Assembly: GCA_964450955.1 (NCBI GenBank)
Contig: CAYVFI010000011.1
Span: 91,870-155,869, forward strand
Reading direction: 5' to 3'
Source of the DNA: CAYNWT01 sp964450955
Lineage (GTDB): Bacteria > Planctomycetota > Planctomycetia > Planctomycetales > Planctomycetaceae
Length of the DNA stretch: 64,000 nt
The position numbers and the translations under genes were made by a program. This document shows, in pieces, positions 10,601-17,957 of this stretch. The notes under the pieces are model-generated. The model saw nothing but the letters and a program-made list of their open reading frames with translations. It made no database searches and was not told where the DNA came from. The first letter of the stretch is position 1, and every line of letters starts with the position of its first letter.

Positions 10601-11635
10601 ACGGCGGCCGTACGCGTGGACTCCGTTTAGCATGCGGTAGTCGTTCCGCCAGAACCACGCTTTGTCAGTCAGCGCCTTACGAATCAGGCTATCTTCGTCA
10701 GCCGCGGCAACGCCTTTGCCAAACAGCCCCTGCATAATGACCGGAGCCAGTTTCTCGTAACCGTCCGACGACAAGTGAACCCCGTTGACGGTCAGCGGTT
10801 CGGCCGAATCACGGAACCACTGCTGCGTTGGAGAAAACAGGTCAAGGAAACCAACATTCTTCTCGCTCGCCACTTCGCTGACAGCTTTCGCGTACGCTTC
10901 CAGAATCGCGTTGCGGTCTTTGGCTTCAGGCAGGAAGTACTTCGGATGATTCTCAGTCGCGATGGGTGTTGCCAGAACCAGTCGCGGCGCTTTCCCGTCT
11001 TCACGTGTGTACGATCGCGACAGAGTATGATCGACAAACGCGCTGAGTTCGTTCTTGAAGTTCTCAACGCCTTCGAGGCCATCGAATGATTCGTTGAACC
11101 CGAAGAACGCGACAATCGTGCTGGCTTTGACAATTGTCAGCCACTCGTCCGGAGACGGGTAGTGCCCCTGGCCCAGGTGAGTCTTCAGTTCCGGGTGGAA
11201 CTTTTCGGCCCCTGGGAACGCCCACGGATTCTTGCTGCCGGCTTCGGGGCGAAACGCCGGAGTATGCCCGGGGAATCCCATGTTCCGAAACGTGACTTCC
11301 TTGTCGGCAAACGTTTGCTGCAGCGACGCCTCGAAGAAGTTGTGATGTTCCATTCGTTCGGCAAGCGAGTTGCCAATGAATACCAAAGTTTCACCCGGCC
11401 GCGGTTGAAGAGGCAGCGAAATCGGTTCCGCTTTACCTTCGGTCGGCTGCAGGTACTTTGGCCGCAGCCGATCACGTTTCTGAACTTCCGCGTCAGTCAA
11501 AGTTGTGATGACGTCGGGGGCTGACTGGTCCTGAGAACCGCCTTCCTGAGCAGACGCTTCGTGTGAAGTCTGCAGGGATAGCGTGCTCATCGCGGCGAAC
11601 AGCGAAACACCAACGGTCGAGATCAATTTCTTCAT
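7685..11635 (-). CDS. Giant secreted SGNH hydrolase/beta-propeller/di-heme cytochrome (PVC-type CxxCH protein)
   Basis: A 1316-residue secreted protein. The signal peptide occupies about residues 1-30. An SGNH/GDSL-type hydrolase domain (about 85-310) shows IGNSLAERM, the block III asparagine in FGFNESFDG and the histidine of GVHLSSDGY. A PVC-type membrane-bound dehydrogenase-like propeller follows (about 430-800) with Asp-rich loops such as DTDGDGRADK, then HEAT-like helices (about 830-960). Two cytochrome c modules end the protein, with CxxCH at C1004-H1008 and C1176-H1180. The last ~120 residues are the heme-binding domain family common in Verrucomicrobia and Planctomycetes. The family is thought to perform redox or carbohydrate-oxidising reactions, but the substrate is unknown. 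A paralogue with the same layout lies at 51435-54923. The ATG at 11635 is followed by a good signal peptide. Confidence 0.88.
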   Translation of the reverse strand: MKKLISTVGVSLFAAMSTLSLQTSHEASAQEGGSQDQSAPDVITTLTDAEVQKRDRLRPKYLQPTEGKAEPISLPLQPRPGETLVFIGNSLAERMEHHNFFEASLQQTFADKEVTFRNMGFPGHTPAFRPEAGSKNPWAFPGAEKFHPELKTHLGQGHYPSPDEWLTIVKASTIVAFFGFNESFDGLEGVENFKNELSAFVDHTLSRSYTREDGKAPRLVLATPIATENHPKYFLPEAKDRNAILEAYAKAVSEVASEKNVGFLDLFSPTQQWFRDSAEPLTVNGVHLSSDGYEKLAPVIMQGLFGKGVAAADEDSLIRKALTDKAWFWRNDYRMLNGVHAYGRRWAPYGNFNYPEEIEKIRQMTVLRDRNIWAIAQGKSNTLKVDDSVTRPLSPVTTNYQVSRKNGTTNFLKTEKAVKEKFTLPEGYEVSLFASEQQFPNLGNPCQMRFDNKGRLWVSTLPSYPHYKPGDAKPNDMLLIYEDTDGDGRADKETVFAQGLHMPIGFELAPEGVYLSQEPFLLLLKDTDGDDQADKTEYLVDGFDPHDTHHAISAFDVDHGNGIYMCEGRFLHSQVETPWGPQRMTDGGTWRFDPASWKVERVMQTDVSNPWGVTHDEYGQTFVNDASGGNHYWMLGYSMKMPHGGEVPKVSKFNYEHHARPTSGSEFIHSRHFPDEVQGDYIYTNSIGFLGIKQFKTVEDGVEIKGKFRQDMIQSSDGNFRPCDLEIAPDGSLFFVDWHNTLIGHMQHSARDPLRNSEYGRIYRITYPSRDLVKAPAIAGASLDVLFENMKLPEMNARKRSHRELRGRDKAEVLAKAHAFADANAKDERLVLEALWATWGQQAPSVDLLKRCMAAKDHRVRSAAVRVVRHCLHILDTPESYLKTAAVDPHPRVRLEALSAASWMGGESAAEILVTVATQKTDKWIRNALNSSMLTLKPEVETLSSAKKFAPDSLSIDYAKLLSSKLPGAAKPKNYKTKSDKFKNKDFKTAYALGERVFYEEGSCYTCHRDHGEGITRIYPPLVGSEWVTGDKDRLIKLTLHGLWGKVRVRGEIFEPAGGVPPMTAVGNFFSDAEVAGALTYVRNSWGNDASRIYPEDVRKVREETRDRKKFYTPEELTEMHPFSEGSRPPLIASQVDAKLVAALAAEPIADLAAAAMKDGDAVRGAKLFYGKKTACSTCHDAKDEYQIGPKLTTARKEVTPEFVIESILHPSKSILEGFQSVNVVTDEGKTLSGFLVKQTDDFVSLSIATDKGKVREIPMDEVDDMSRLEVSTMPADLAGLCGSRQGFLDVVRFVIDINRGGPKTLRRLKKQAKIK

Positions 11636-12100
11636 GCGGCATTATCTCTGGCAAGTAATTCGTTCGGTGGACTCTGGCGTAAGATAATTCAATCCCACCC
11701 CAAATCACATCGGCCACCGCTCAACACCTTAGTTTGCGGCCCCCTATCGGGAATGAAAACGCAATTTTCTCGGAAAGTGGATTGGTTGATGACTTAGCGG
11801 AATCTGGACCGATGACCGGCGACTTCGAAATCTTTGCCGCCTGTAAGGTTCCTGCCAATCACACTCGCTGGTCCAGCTACGGGTCAGTTCGTAGGCAATG
11901 AAGGTGAAACCGCGTTTGACATCGGCGGAATGATTGGACGTCACGTGCATCCTGAATCAGTTCGCCCCAACCGGCACTGGGTGTGTTAGCCATCAGACAG
12001 GTAGCGTCCGTCTACCTTAGGGTTGTTGTGGACCAACCAATCAACAATTAAGGTGAACCGAAGAGAATCGGCTGGATCACCAACGACCCGATGCAGGGAG
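11636..12100. other. Intergenic region, divergent promoters expected
   Basis: About 465 bases between the divergent di-heme protein and HEAT/peroxiredoxin selenoprotein genes. A frame of 68 codons on the minus strand has no recognisable features and is not called. No repeat or RNA structure was seen. Confidence 0.45.
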
Positions 12101-13216
12101 ATGCGCGTGCAGAAACATTCTTCATTTGGCTTGTGGCTTACGGTGCTGATTGCATTCAGCACCTGCCACCGGACATCGGCAGGCGACCCCGCCCCGAACA
12201 CAAACCGCCTTATGCGGGCGAGCCAGGAATCGGCGGCCGCGACTAATCCGGAACAACTACTGGCGGAATTCAAAGCGAAGTGGGACGCCGAAAAGTGGGA
12301 AAAGCGGTTCCGCGGCAACACGTACATGCGACCAATCGGCGAACCCGGATGGAAGCTGCGAATGACCACGCTGCGATCGCTGGTTCTGATGGGCAAAGAA
12401 TCGGTGCCCGCGCTGACCGCCGCACTGGACAGCGACCACGATCCAACACGCGTCCTTGCGGCTCAGGCTCTTAGCTTCCTGGCGCCGCATGTTGATCTGG
12501 ACCGCATGCAGAAAACTTTGGCAGAAGACAAGAACGCAGCCGTCCGGCTGTATGCGGCTGACACGATTGGAATGTCCGGCAAAGCGAAGGACATGGACTG
12601 GAAAAAGCTGGCTGACCCACAACGCAACCGCGACGTCCGCAAACACCTTAACTACGCCAGCCAGCGCGGCAATAACGCGATCAGTGACGATGTCATCAAG
12701 ACGCTGAAGGACTGGAAGCCGTCACTCATGGACTCCGCCAAAGTCGGTTCTGAGGCTCCGGACTTTCGGTTGAAGACAATTGACGGCAAACAGATTTCGC
12801 TTAGCGACTATCGTGGCAAACAGCCGGTCGTCCTGCTTTTCATCTACGGCGATACATGACCCGTCTGCCACAGGCAGCTCGGGCAGCTGCGTAACGCATT
12901 GAAAAACCTGAAAAGTACCAACGCACAGATTTTGGCCGTCGACCCACACGAAGCGTGGGCCGCCAAAGCGCTTCTTAAAGACGTCGGTGCATCCACGGAC
13001 GACCTGAACTACCCGCTTCTCATGGATCCATCCTTAACGGTCAGCGCGACGTATGGTGTGCCGTTCCAGATGCGAATCCACACGGAACTTAGCAACCGAC
13101 CTGCGACGTTCATCGTGGACAAAGCCGGGGTCATCCGGTTCGCCAAGCGAGCCACCACTTTTAGCGACCGACCTTCAGTCCAAAAGATCGTCGAGGTTTT
13201 GAACGAACTGAAATAG
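12101..13216 (+). CDS. Selenoprotein: HEAT-repeat domain fused to peroxiredoxin/AhpC-like domain (in-frame TGA = Sec)
   Basis: The frame is interrupted only by TGA at 12857-12859 and continues without shift to TAG at 13216, giving 371 residues with Sec253. A signal peptide covers about residues 1-28. HEAT-like helices fill about 85-165 (ESVPALTAALDSDHDPTRVL). A redoxin domain starts near residue 215 with GSEAPDFRLKTIDGK and LSDYRGKQPVVLLF. The active site then reads GDT-U-PVC, a U-x-x-C pair (Sec253, Cys256) in place of the usual T/D-x-x-C. Beyond the TGA the expected C-terminal half follows: ILAVDP, YPLLMDPS, YGV and PATFIVDKAGVIRF. This argues against a pseudogene, because homology resumes in frame exactly at the catalytic position and a SECIS-like hairpin follows. 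The ATG at 12101 is chosen because a signal peptide follows; GGGAG lies directly against it, which is unusually close. Likely role: periplasmic thiol peroxidase or disulfide reductase (inference). Confidence 0.85.
12857..12890 (+). promoter_or_regulatory. Sec UGA codon and candidate bacterial SECIS hairpin
   Basis: After the TGA, bases 12874-12879 (GCAGCT) pair with 12885-12890 (AGCTGC) to give a 6-bp stem and the 5-base loop CGGGC at 12880-12884. The loop begins 21 bases after the TGA and has G at its second position. This fits the general bacterial SECIS model as I know it: apical loop about 16-37 bases after UGA and a G among the first two loop bases. A competing hairpin (12865-12869 with 12873-12877, loop ACA) can form instead, so folding should be computed. 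Confidence 0.65.
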
Positions 13217-13230
13217 TCGATCCGGAAATC

Positions 13231-13256
13231 GCACGCGGGGCTGCCAGCCCCGGTGC
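13231..13256 (+). terminator. GC-rich hairpin downstream of the selenoprotein gene
   Basis: CGGGGCT (13236-13242) pairs with AGCCCCG (13246-13252), extended by GCAC/GTGC with one bulged G. It lies 15 bases after the selenoprotein stop codon and has no T-tract, so it may be a weak or factor-assisted terminator, or an RNA-stabilising structure. Confidence 0.4.
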
Positions 13257-13394
13257 GGCGACCAATCAACTGGCTTGAGTCGGACTTCTCGCACGCATTG
13301 CGGCTCCGGCTCAAGATCCCAAGCTCCACACCGCACAGCGCAACACAACCTAACCGCGCCACGATTCACTGAACCCAACACACGAGTTCTAACC

Positions 13395-14699
13395 ATGTCC
13401 GTCGCCAATCCGCTGCTTCGCTGTTTCACACTACTTGTCTTATGTGCGGTAACAACCCCGGTCAGCGCGGACGACTGGTCGCGTTTTCTTGGTGACAAGG
13501 GAGACGCAACCAGCGCAAGCGGTACGGTTCCGACTGAATGGGATTCTGAGACGAACCTCAAATGGCGAACGCCCCTGCCCGGTCCGGGAGCATCGTCACC
13601 CATCGTGGTGGGCGACCGAATTTTCCTGACGTGCTACACCGGCTATGGCGACGGTTCGAAGGGTGAGATTGGCGATTTGACCAGACACCTGCTGTGCGTC
13701 AGCCGGACATCCGGAAAAATTGAGTGGACCAGGTCTATCAAGAACCGCCCGGAAAGCGACGAAGACCCGTACAAGAGCTACATCACTCAGCACGGCTACG
13801 CGACCAACACGCCAATTTCCGACGGCCAATCTGTGTTCGTCTATTTCGGGAAACCAGGACTCTTTGCATTCGACCGGGAAGGCAACCAACTCTGGCACCG
13901 CGAGGTTCAATCGAAAACGAACAAGACGCGCTGGGGCTCAGCAGCAAGTCCAATCTTCTACAAAGAGAACCTGATTCTGAATGCCGTTGAAGAGAACGGG
14001 CGGATCTACTCTATCGACAAGAAGGACGGCAGCATTCATTGGGAGTTCAACACCGAATCTACACTTGTGTACTCAACGCCCAACCTGCTGAAGACGGCCG
14101 ATGGGCAGATGGAACTCATCGTGCCGGCTCCTGAGAAAGTCTTTGGAATCGATCCGGACACCGGCAAAGAGAAGTGGTTTGTCACCACCACGCTACTGAA
14201 TGAAATGAACGGCGCGGTGATTGTTGAAGGCGACATCGCTTACATGTATGGCGGATTCCGCGGCGTCGGCAGCCTGGCTGTCCGGGGCGGCGGTAGTGGA
14301 AATGTCACGGATACGCACACGCTTTGGTCCAGCAAGGACACAAGCTACATCGCGACCCCTGTCCTGAAAGACGGGCATATCTATTGGTTGGACAAAAGCG
14401 GTATCGCTTACTGCGTCGAAGCAGAAACCGGTAAGCAACTTCAAAAGCGACGGACCCCCGGCGTCCGAGGAGGCCGCGGGATCAAATTCTTCGCCTCAAT
14501 GGTGCTCTCAGGCGACCACATCTACGCACTCAGCCGACGATCGGGGACATTCATCCTGAAGGCGACTCCCGACTTCCCATTGGTCGGACAAAACAAGTTC
14601 GCCGACGATGATTCTGAGTTCAACGGAACGCCAGCCATCAGCAACAACCAGCTATTCATGCGCAGCAACAAATTCCTGTACTGCATTAGCGCAGAGTGA
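13395..14699 (+). CDS. Secreted PQQ-binding-like beta-propeller repeat protein
   Basis: A 434-residue protein with a signal peptide (about residues 1-25, ending in SADDW) and an eight-bladed quinoprotein-like propeller. Repeated blade segments such as LKWRTPLPGPGASSPIVVGD, RLLCVSRTSGKIEW-type tryptophan-docking motifs, GSAASPIFYKENLILNAVE and GTPAISNNQLFMRSNKFLYC mark the fold. Proteins of this layout in planctomycetes resemble BamB or PQQ alcohol dehydrogenase propellers, but I see no clear PQQ-ligand set, so enzymatic activity is uncertain. The frame is open from 13275, but the ATG at 13395 precedes the signal peptide. It begins 178 bases after the HEAT/peroxiredoxin selenoprotein gene on the same strand. 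The protein encoded at 19656-21023 is a clear paralogue and also follows a selenoprotein gene. Confidence 0.85.
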   Translation: MSVANPLLRCFTLLVLCAVTTPVSADDWSRFLGDKGDATSASGTVPTEWDSETNLKWRTPLPGPGASSPIVVGDRIFLTCYTGYGDGSKGEIGDLTRHLLCVSRTSGKIEWTRSIKNRPESDEDPYKSYITQHGYATNTPISDGQSVFVYFGKPGLFAFDREGNQLWHREVQSKTNKTRWGSAASPIFYKENLILNAVEENGRIYSIDKKDGSIHWEFNTESTLVYSTPNLLKTADGQMELIVPAPEKVFGIDPDTGKEKWFVTTTLLNEMNGAVIVEGDIAYMYGGFRGVGSLAVRGGGSGNVTDTHTLWSSKDTSYIATPVLKDGHIYWLDKSGIAYCVEAETGKQLQKRRTPGVRGGRGIKFFASMVLSGDHIYALSRRSGTFILKATPDFPLVGQNKFADDDSEFNGTPAISNNQLFMRSNKFLYCISAE

Positions 14700-14868
14700 C
14701 CTACGTCTGCCCCGGTGAGCGGCATGGTGTTCGCCGCCGGTCTTTGAGTCATTCCATTGTCCACTGAGACGAAATAGTAAACCTGAGACAACAGCAGGTC
14801 GGCCGTCAGTCGCGACGTCCCCGACCCTGGCGTTTTGCCGCATCCGGCTTCCTGTTTAAACTCTCGCT

Positions 14869-15426
14869 ATGCGGACCGATGACGAACAACAGGTCTTCCA
14901 GCAAATCGCTGGCAGCTTCGACGAACCCGCCTTCCTAAGACGCGCTCGCGCCACGGAAAACGCGTGGGTATCCCTGCTGGAACGAGCCCGCAAGCAGCAA
15001 GTGGAATGGTTAAAGATTCCCAGACTGCGACTTGGCCGCCTGGCCATGCTGGCTCCAAACTTCCAGGCGTGTGAACCGATTATCACAGCCGACACCGCAG
15101 CAGAACTGCGTTCGCTTCATTCCGGGTGGAACCCACAACTCAAGCGCGCGGTCGCTCGCGCGACGAAGCAATCGCAGATTCAAACCGCAATCGACCAGCT
15201 CATCGCGGCCTTCGAGCGTTTCAACACCCGCTGGTCCGGCTATGTTGCCGAGTTGAACTACGACTACGTCAATAACATGCGGCAGCAATACAATCGCTGG
15301 TACGTCATCGAAAAAGAGTGCGCACTGCAGTCGTTTAGAACGGCAACAACTGGCTTCAAACCGCTACCGATGGTCACCGTCGACGACGTGACAGCCCTGC
15401 TTCCCCTGCTGCCCGTCCTAAACTAG
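14869..15426 (+). CDS. Hypothetical protein, helical
   Basis: I do not recognise this 185-residue protein. It is predominantly alpha-helical by composition, rich in Arg, Gln, Ala and Leu. No signal peptide or membrane segment is evident, so it is probably cytoplasmic. A motif-like stretch RWSGYVAELNYDYVNNMRQ and the aromatic run YNRWYVIEKECAL lie near residues 124-160. Codon use and length support a real gene. It begins 169 bases after the PQQ-like gene and is followed by a short heptanucleotide repeat tract. No function is proposed. Confidence 0.65.
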   Translation: MRTDDEQQVFQQIAGSFDEPAFLRRARATENAWVSLLERARKQQVEWLKIPRLRLGRLAMLAPNFQACEPIITADTAAELRSLHSGWNPQLKRAVARATKQSQIQTAIDQLIAAFERFNTRWSGYVAELNYDYVNNMRQQYNRWYVIEKECALQSFRTATTGFKPLPMVTVDDVTALLPLLPVLN

Positions 15427-15430
15427 CCGC

Positions 15431-15486
15431 CCACCTTCCACCTTCCACCTTCCACCTTCCACCTTCCACCTTCCACCTTCCACCTT
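15431..15486. repeat. Tandem repeat (CCACCTT)x8
   Basis: Eight perfect copies of the 7-base unit CCACCTT lie directly after the stop codon of the preceding gene and 74 bases before the AroDE-like gene. A pure microsatellite of this kind can slip during replication, so copy number may vary between strains. It contains no coding sequence. Confidence 0.95.
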
Positions 15487-15559
15487 CCCAGCCGCGCGGG
15501 TACATTATCTGCCAGCGGTCGAATTCGGGGCGCCGCAGAATCTATCGGAGCCACTTCCA

Positions 15560-17005
15560 ATGATCTGTATTTCCGTCACGCCCGAATCACGTCGTCTTGC
15601 CAAGGTCGATATTCTCAACGCGTCGCGTCATGGCGACTTGATTGAAGTGTGCCTGGACAAGCTCATCAAAATGCCGGATCTCGGCGACATGTTGACCGGG
15701 TTCGACAAGCCGATTCTGGTTTCGTGCCGACGCAAAGAAGACGGTGGCAACTGGGAAGGTTCAGAAGAAGATCGGCTGCAACTATTGCGCAGCGCGATTA
15801 TTGCGAACCCGGCCTATATCGAACTTGAAATCGACATTGCTGAGCAAATTCCGCGGTTCGGTGATGTGCAACGTGTCATCAGCATTAACAGCATCGATAA
15901 GCCGCTGGGCAATGTTGACAACTTCTTCACCCGGGCGAAGCACAATAAAGCCGACGTCGTCAAGTTTACCTGGCCGACGGCAACGTTAAACGAAGCATGG
16001 CCATTGTTGGCGGCAGTGTCCGCCAAGCGGGAACTACCCGTTGTCGGTATGGGCCTGGGCGATTCCAGCGTCACGTTCTCACTGCTGGGCCGAAAGTTTG
16101 GTTCTCCCTGGATCTACGCTGCGCTGGAACAAGGCATGCAGGCTCACGAAGGCCAAAAGACAGTCTGGGAGCTGACTGAATCGTACGCGTGGGGCGACAT
16201 AGAACGGAAGACTCGCTTTGTCGGCATTGTTGGCGTGGGAGAAACGGAACTCACATCGATCAAAGTTCTTAACGAAGCGTTCCGAAAGTTCGGCGCCGAC
16301 GTGCGTTGTCTGCCGCTGCGAATCGGTAACATGAAGAACGTCGACAAGATGCTGTCAACGTTGAAGATCAGAGGGTTAATTGTCGGAGCCAAAGAAGTCG
16401 CCGCCAGCTATCCGCTAATCCGGCACCATCACCGAACAGTTGAAGAATCCCACTACGCCGACCTGCTACTTCGTCGAGATGACGGCTGGCACGGGCACAA
16501 CACATTGCGCAAAGCGGCCCTCGCTGCGATCAAGGCGACCGGCAAAGATCTGGCCAGACGCCGCGTCATGGTGATCGGTGGGAACTCGATGGCACGGGCT
16601 GTGCTGCCACTACTTCAGGAAGCGGATGCGGCGATTAGCATTGCGACACCGGACGACAAACAAGCCACCGCCCTGGCACAGGAATACGGAGCGTCGGCCG
16701 TGCAGTGGGCGGCGATCTACGACACGGTGACCGAGTTCCTCATCTACACCGACCCTGATATTTCCATTGGCCAGGCATCAACACGTAGCCTGAACCCGTC
16801 AATTCTCAGGGAACACATGACATTGATGGATGTCAGCCGATTTCCGGACGAATCGGGGCTAACTGACGAAGGCCGAGCTCGCGGGTGTACTGTGGTCGAA
16901 CCCACGGAAATCTATGTTCATCAGCTTAGTAGTCAATTCAAGGCCGTCACGGGCAAGAACCTGCCGACAGACGCCTTCCGAGACGGTCTGGCACCGGACA
17001 ATTAG
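15560..17005 (+). CDS. AroDE-like protein (type I dehydroquinase + shikimate dehydrogenase-like), apparently lacking catalytic residues
   Basis: The 481-residue product has an N-terminal type I 3-dehydroquinate dehydratase domain (about 1-225) and a C-terminal shikimate dehydrogenase-like domain (about 225-475). The fusion normally catalyses steps three and four of the shikimate pathway. The Schiff-base lysine is present (K135 in DVVKFTW), as is GRKFGSPWIYAAL. The family histidine (usually ISYHDF) is replaced: the site reads ISINSIDKP with N110. In the dehydrogenase half the NVTxPxK segment reads LIVGAKEVA, and the catalytic aspartate of the usual NTD is Leu in GHNTLRKA. A Rossmann motif survives as VMVIGGNSMARAVL. 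It may be a divergent paralogue with a changed role rather than the housekeeping AroDE. It lies upstream of tRNA-Asp. Confidence 0.75.
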   Translation: MICISVTPESRRLAKVDILNASRHGDLIEVCLDKLIKMPDLGDMLTGFDKPILVSCRRKEDGGNWEGSEEDRLQLLRSAIIANPAYIELEIDIAEQIPRFGDVQRVISINSIDKPLGNVDNFFTRAKHNKADVVKFTWPTATLNEAWPLLAAVSAKRELPVVGMGLGDSSVTFSLLGRKFGSPWIYAALEQGMQAHEGQKTVWELTESYAWGDIERKTRFVGIVGVGETELTSIKVLNEAFRKFGADVRCLPLRIGNMKNVDKMLSTLKIRGLIVGAKEVAASYPLIRHHHRTVEESHYADLLLRRDDGWHGHNTLRKAALAAIKATGKDLARRRVMVIGGNSMARAVLPLLQEADAAISIATPDDKQATALAQEYGASAVQWAAIYDTVTEFLIYTDPDISIGQASTRSLNPSILREHMTLMDVSRFPDESGLTDEGRARGCTVVEPTEIYVHQLSSQFKAVTGKNLPTDAFRDGLAPDN

Positions 17006-17163
17006 ACGGGTTGTTTCGCCGGTTTTACGGCATCTCACGAATTACCCGTGCGACTGGCCCGAATCCGAGGCGAACCCAATGCTTTTCGCGCTGTCTGAAC
17101 TACAAAACTCAAGTGTTGTCGGCTTGAGTTCCGATCAAAGCATGACTAAGATCTGCCCAGCGA

Positions 17164-17237
<74 letters not shown>

Positions 17238-17250
17238 CTTACAGAAGTCA

Positions 17251-17287
17251 AACGCTGGTAGTCATTTACGACTACCAGCGTTTTTTT
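17251..17287 (+). terminator. Intrinsic terminator of tRNA-Asp
   Basis: A perfect 13-bp inverted repeat (17251-17263 with 17270-17282, AACGCTGGTAGTC) around a 6-base loop is followed by a run of seven T (17281-17287). It begins 13 bases after the tRNA end. Confidence 0.95.
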
Positions 17288-17326
17288 GTTTCGGGCTTCA
17301 GCCCCCCCACCAGCCGATCAGCCGAA

Positions 17327-17770
17327 TCACTCCGCTTCCTGTCCGAAGGTTGCCCATAGATCGGAGTTCGGGTCGATGGTCTCGCCGCCGAAGTACAGGC
17401 TTGAGACAATGTCTCCCCACGGTAGTTCGATGTCACGATGCCAGATTCCATTCTCGTTAATCTGCGGGCTGCCGTCGGCGTTGTACGCTCGAAGAATCTG
17501 ACCGTTGTCGCCCAGAATAAAGTCGGTTCCATCACCACCGGCCAGCGTGTCATTCCCCTCACTGCCGATGATCTGGTCGTCGTCGCCGCCATCGACGTTA
17601 TCTTCGCCCCGTTGTGGTTCAAGGATGTCCCGTCCAGGTCCGCCCAGCACGGTATCATTGCCGAACACAAGATTCACCCGCCCCACCGTTGAGTGAGTCG
17701 TCACCCTGTTGAGGGCGACGACCACATCAATGGCGAGTAACTGGCCATAGAACACAATGCCTGGCACCAA
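17327..17770 (-). pseudogene. RTX/hemolysin-type calcium-binding repeat fragment
   Basis: A 147-codon frame contains glycine/aspartate nonapeptide repeats of the RTX type: FGNDTVLGGPGRD, GDDDQIIGSEGND and TLAGGDGTDFILGDNG. Such repeats fold as calcium-binding parallel beta-rolls in large secreted proteins. Here there are only about four or five repeat units, no signal peptide, and the only usable starts are TTG or GTG; the frame is closed upstream by a stop near 17807. The C-terminal 40 residues (PWGDIVSSLYFGGE...) look like a genuine domain end. It is best read as the remnant of a much larger RTX or cadherin-like protein. It lies just beyond the tRNA-Asp terminator on the opposite strand. 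An intact small gene is possible but less likely. Confidence 0.45.
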
Positions 17771-17957
17771 CCGACATGCACGCGTGCCCGCTGAAATCTG
17801 CTGCCTCTACCGACCGAAAACGTATTTCATGTTTCCACGGCACCTCATGCAATTATCGGGGCTAATTGCTCTAATTACCCGGAGAGCCACTTCACGGCAG
17901 TGGACGGCAGCTGCTTTCTAGCGGTCTATGGTCGTACCCATAGGAAGGACATACCTC

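Noticed and set aside
12857..12859. TGA read as a true stop or pseudogene mutation in the HEAT/peroxiredoxin gene
   Set aside because: The frame continues without shift, homology resumes exactly at the catalytic position and a SECIS-like hairpin follows; a second gene in the window shows the same pattern.
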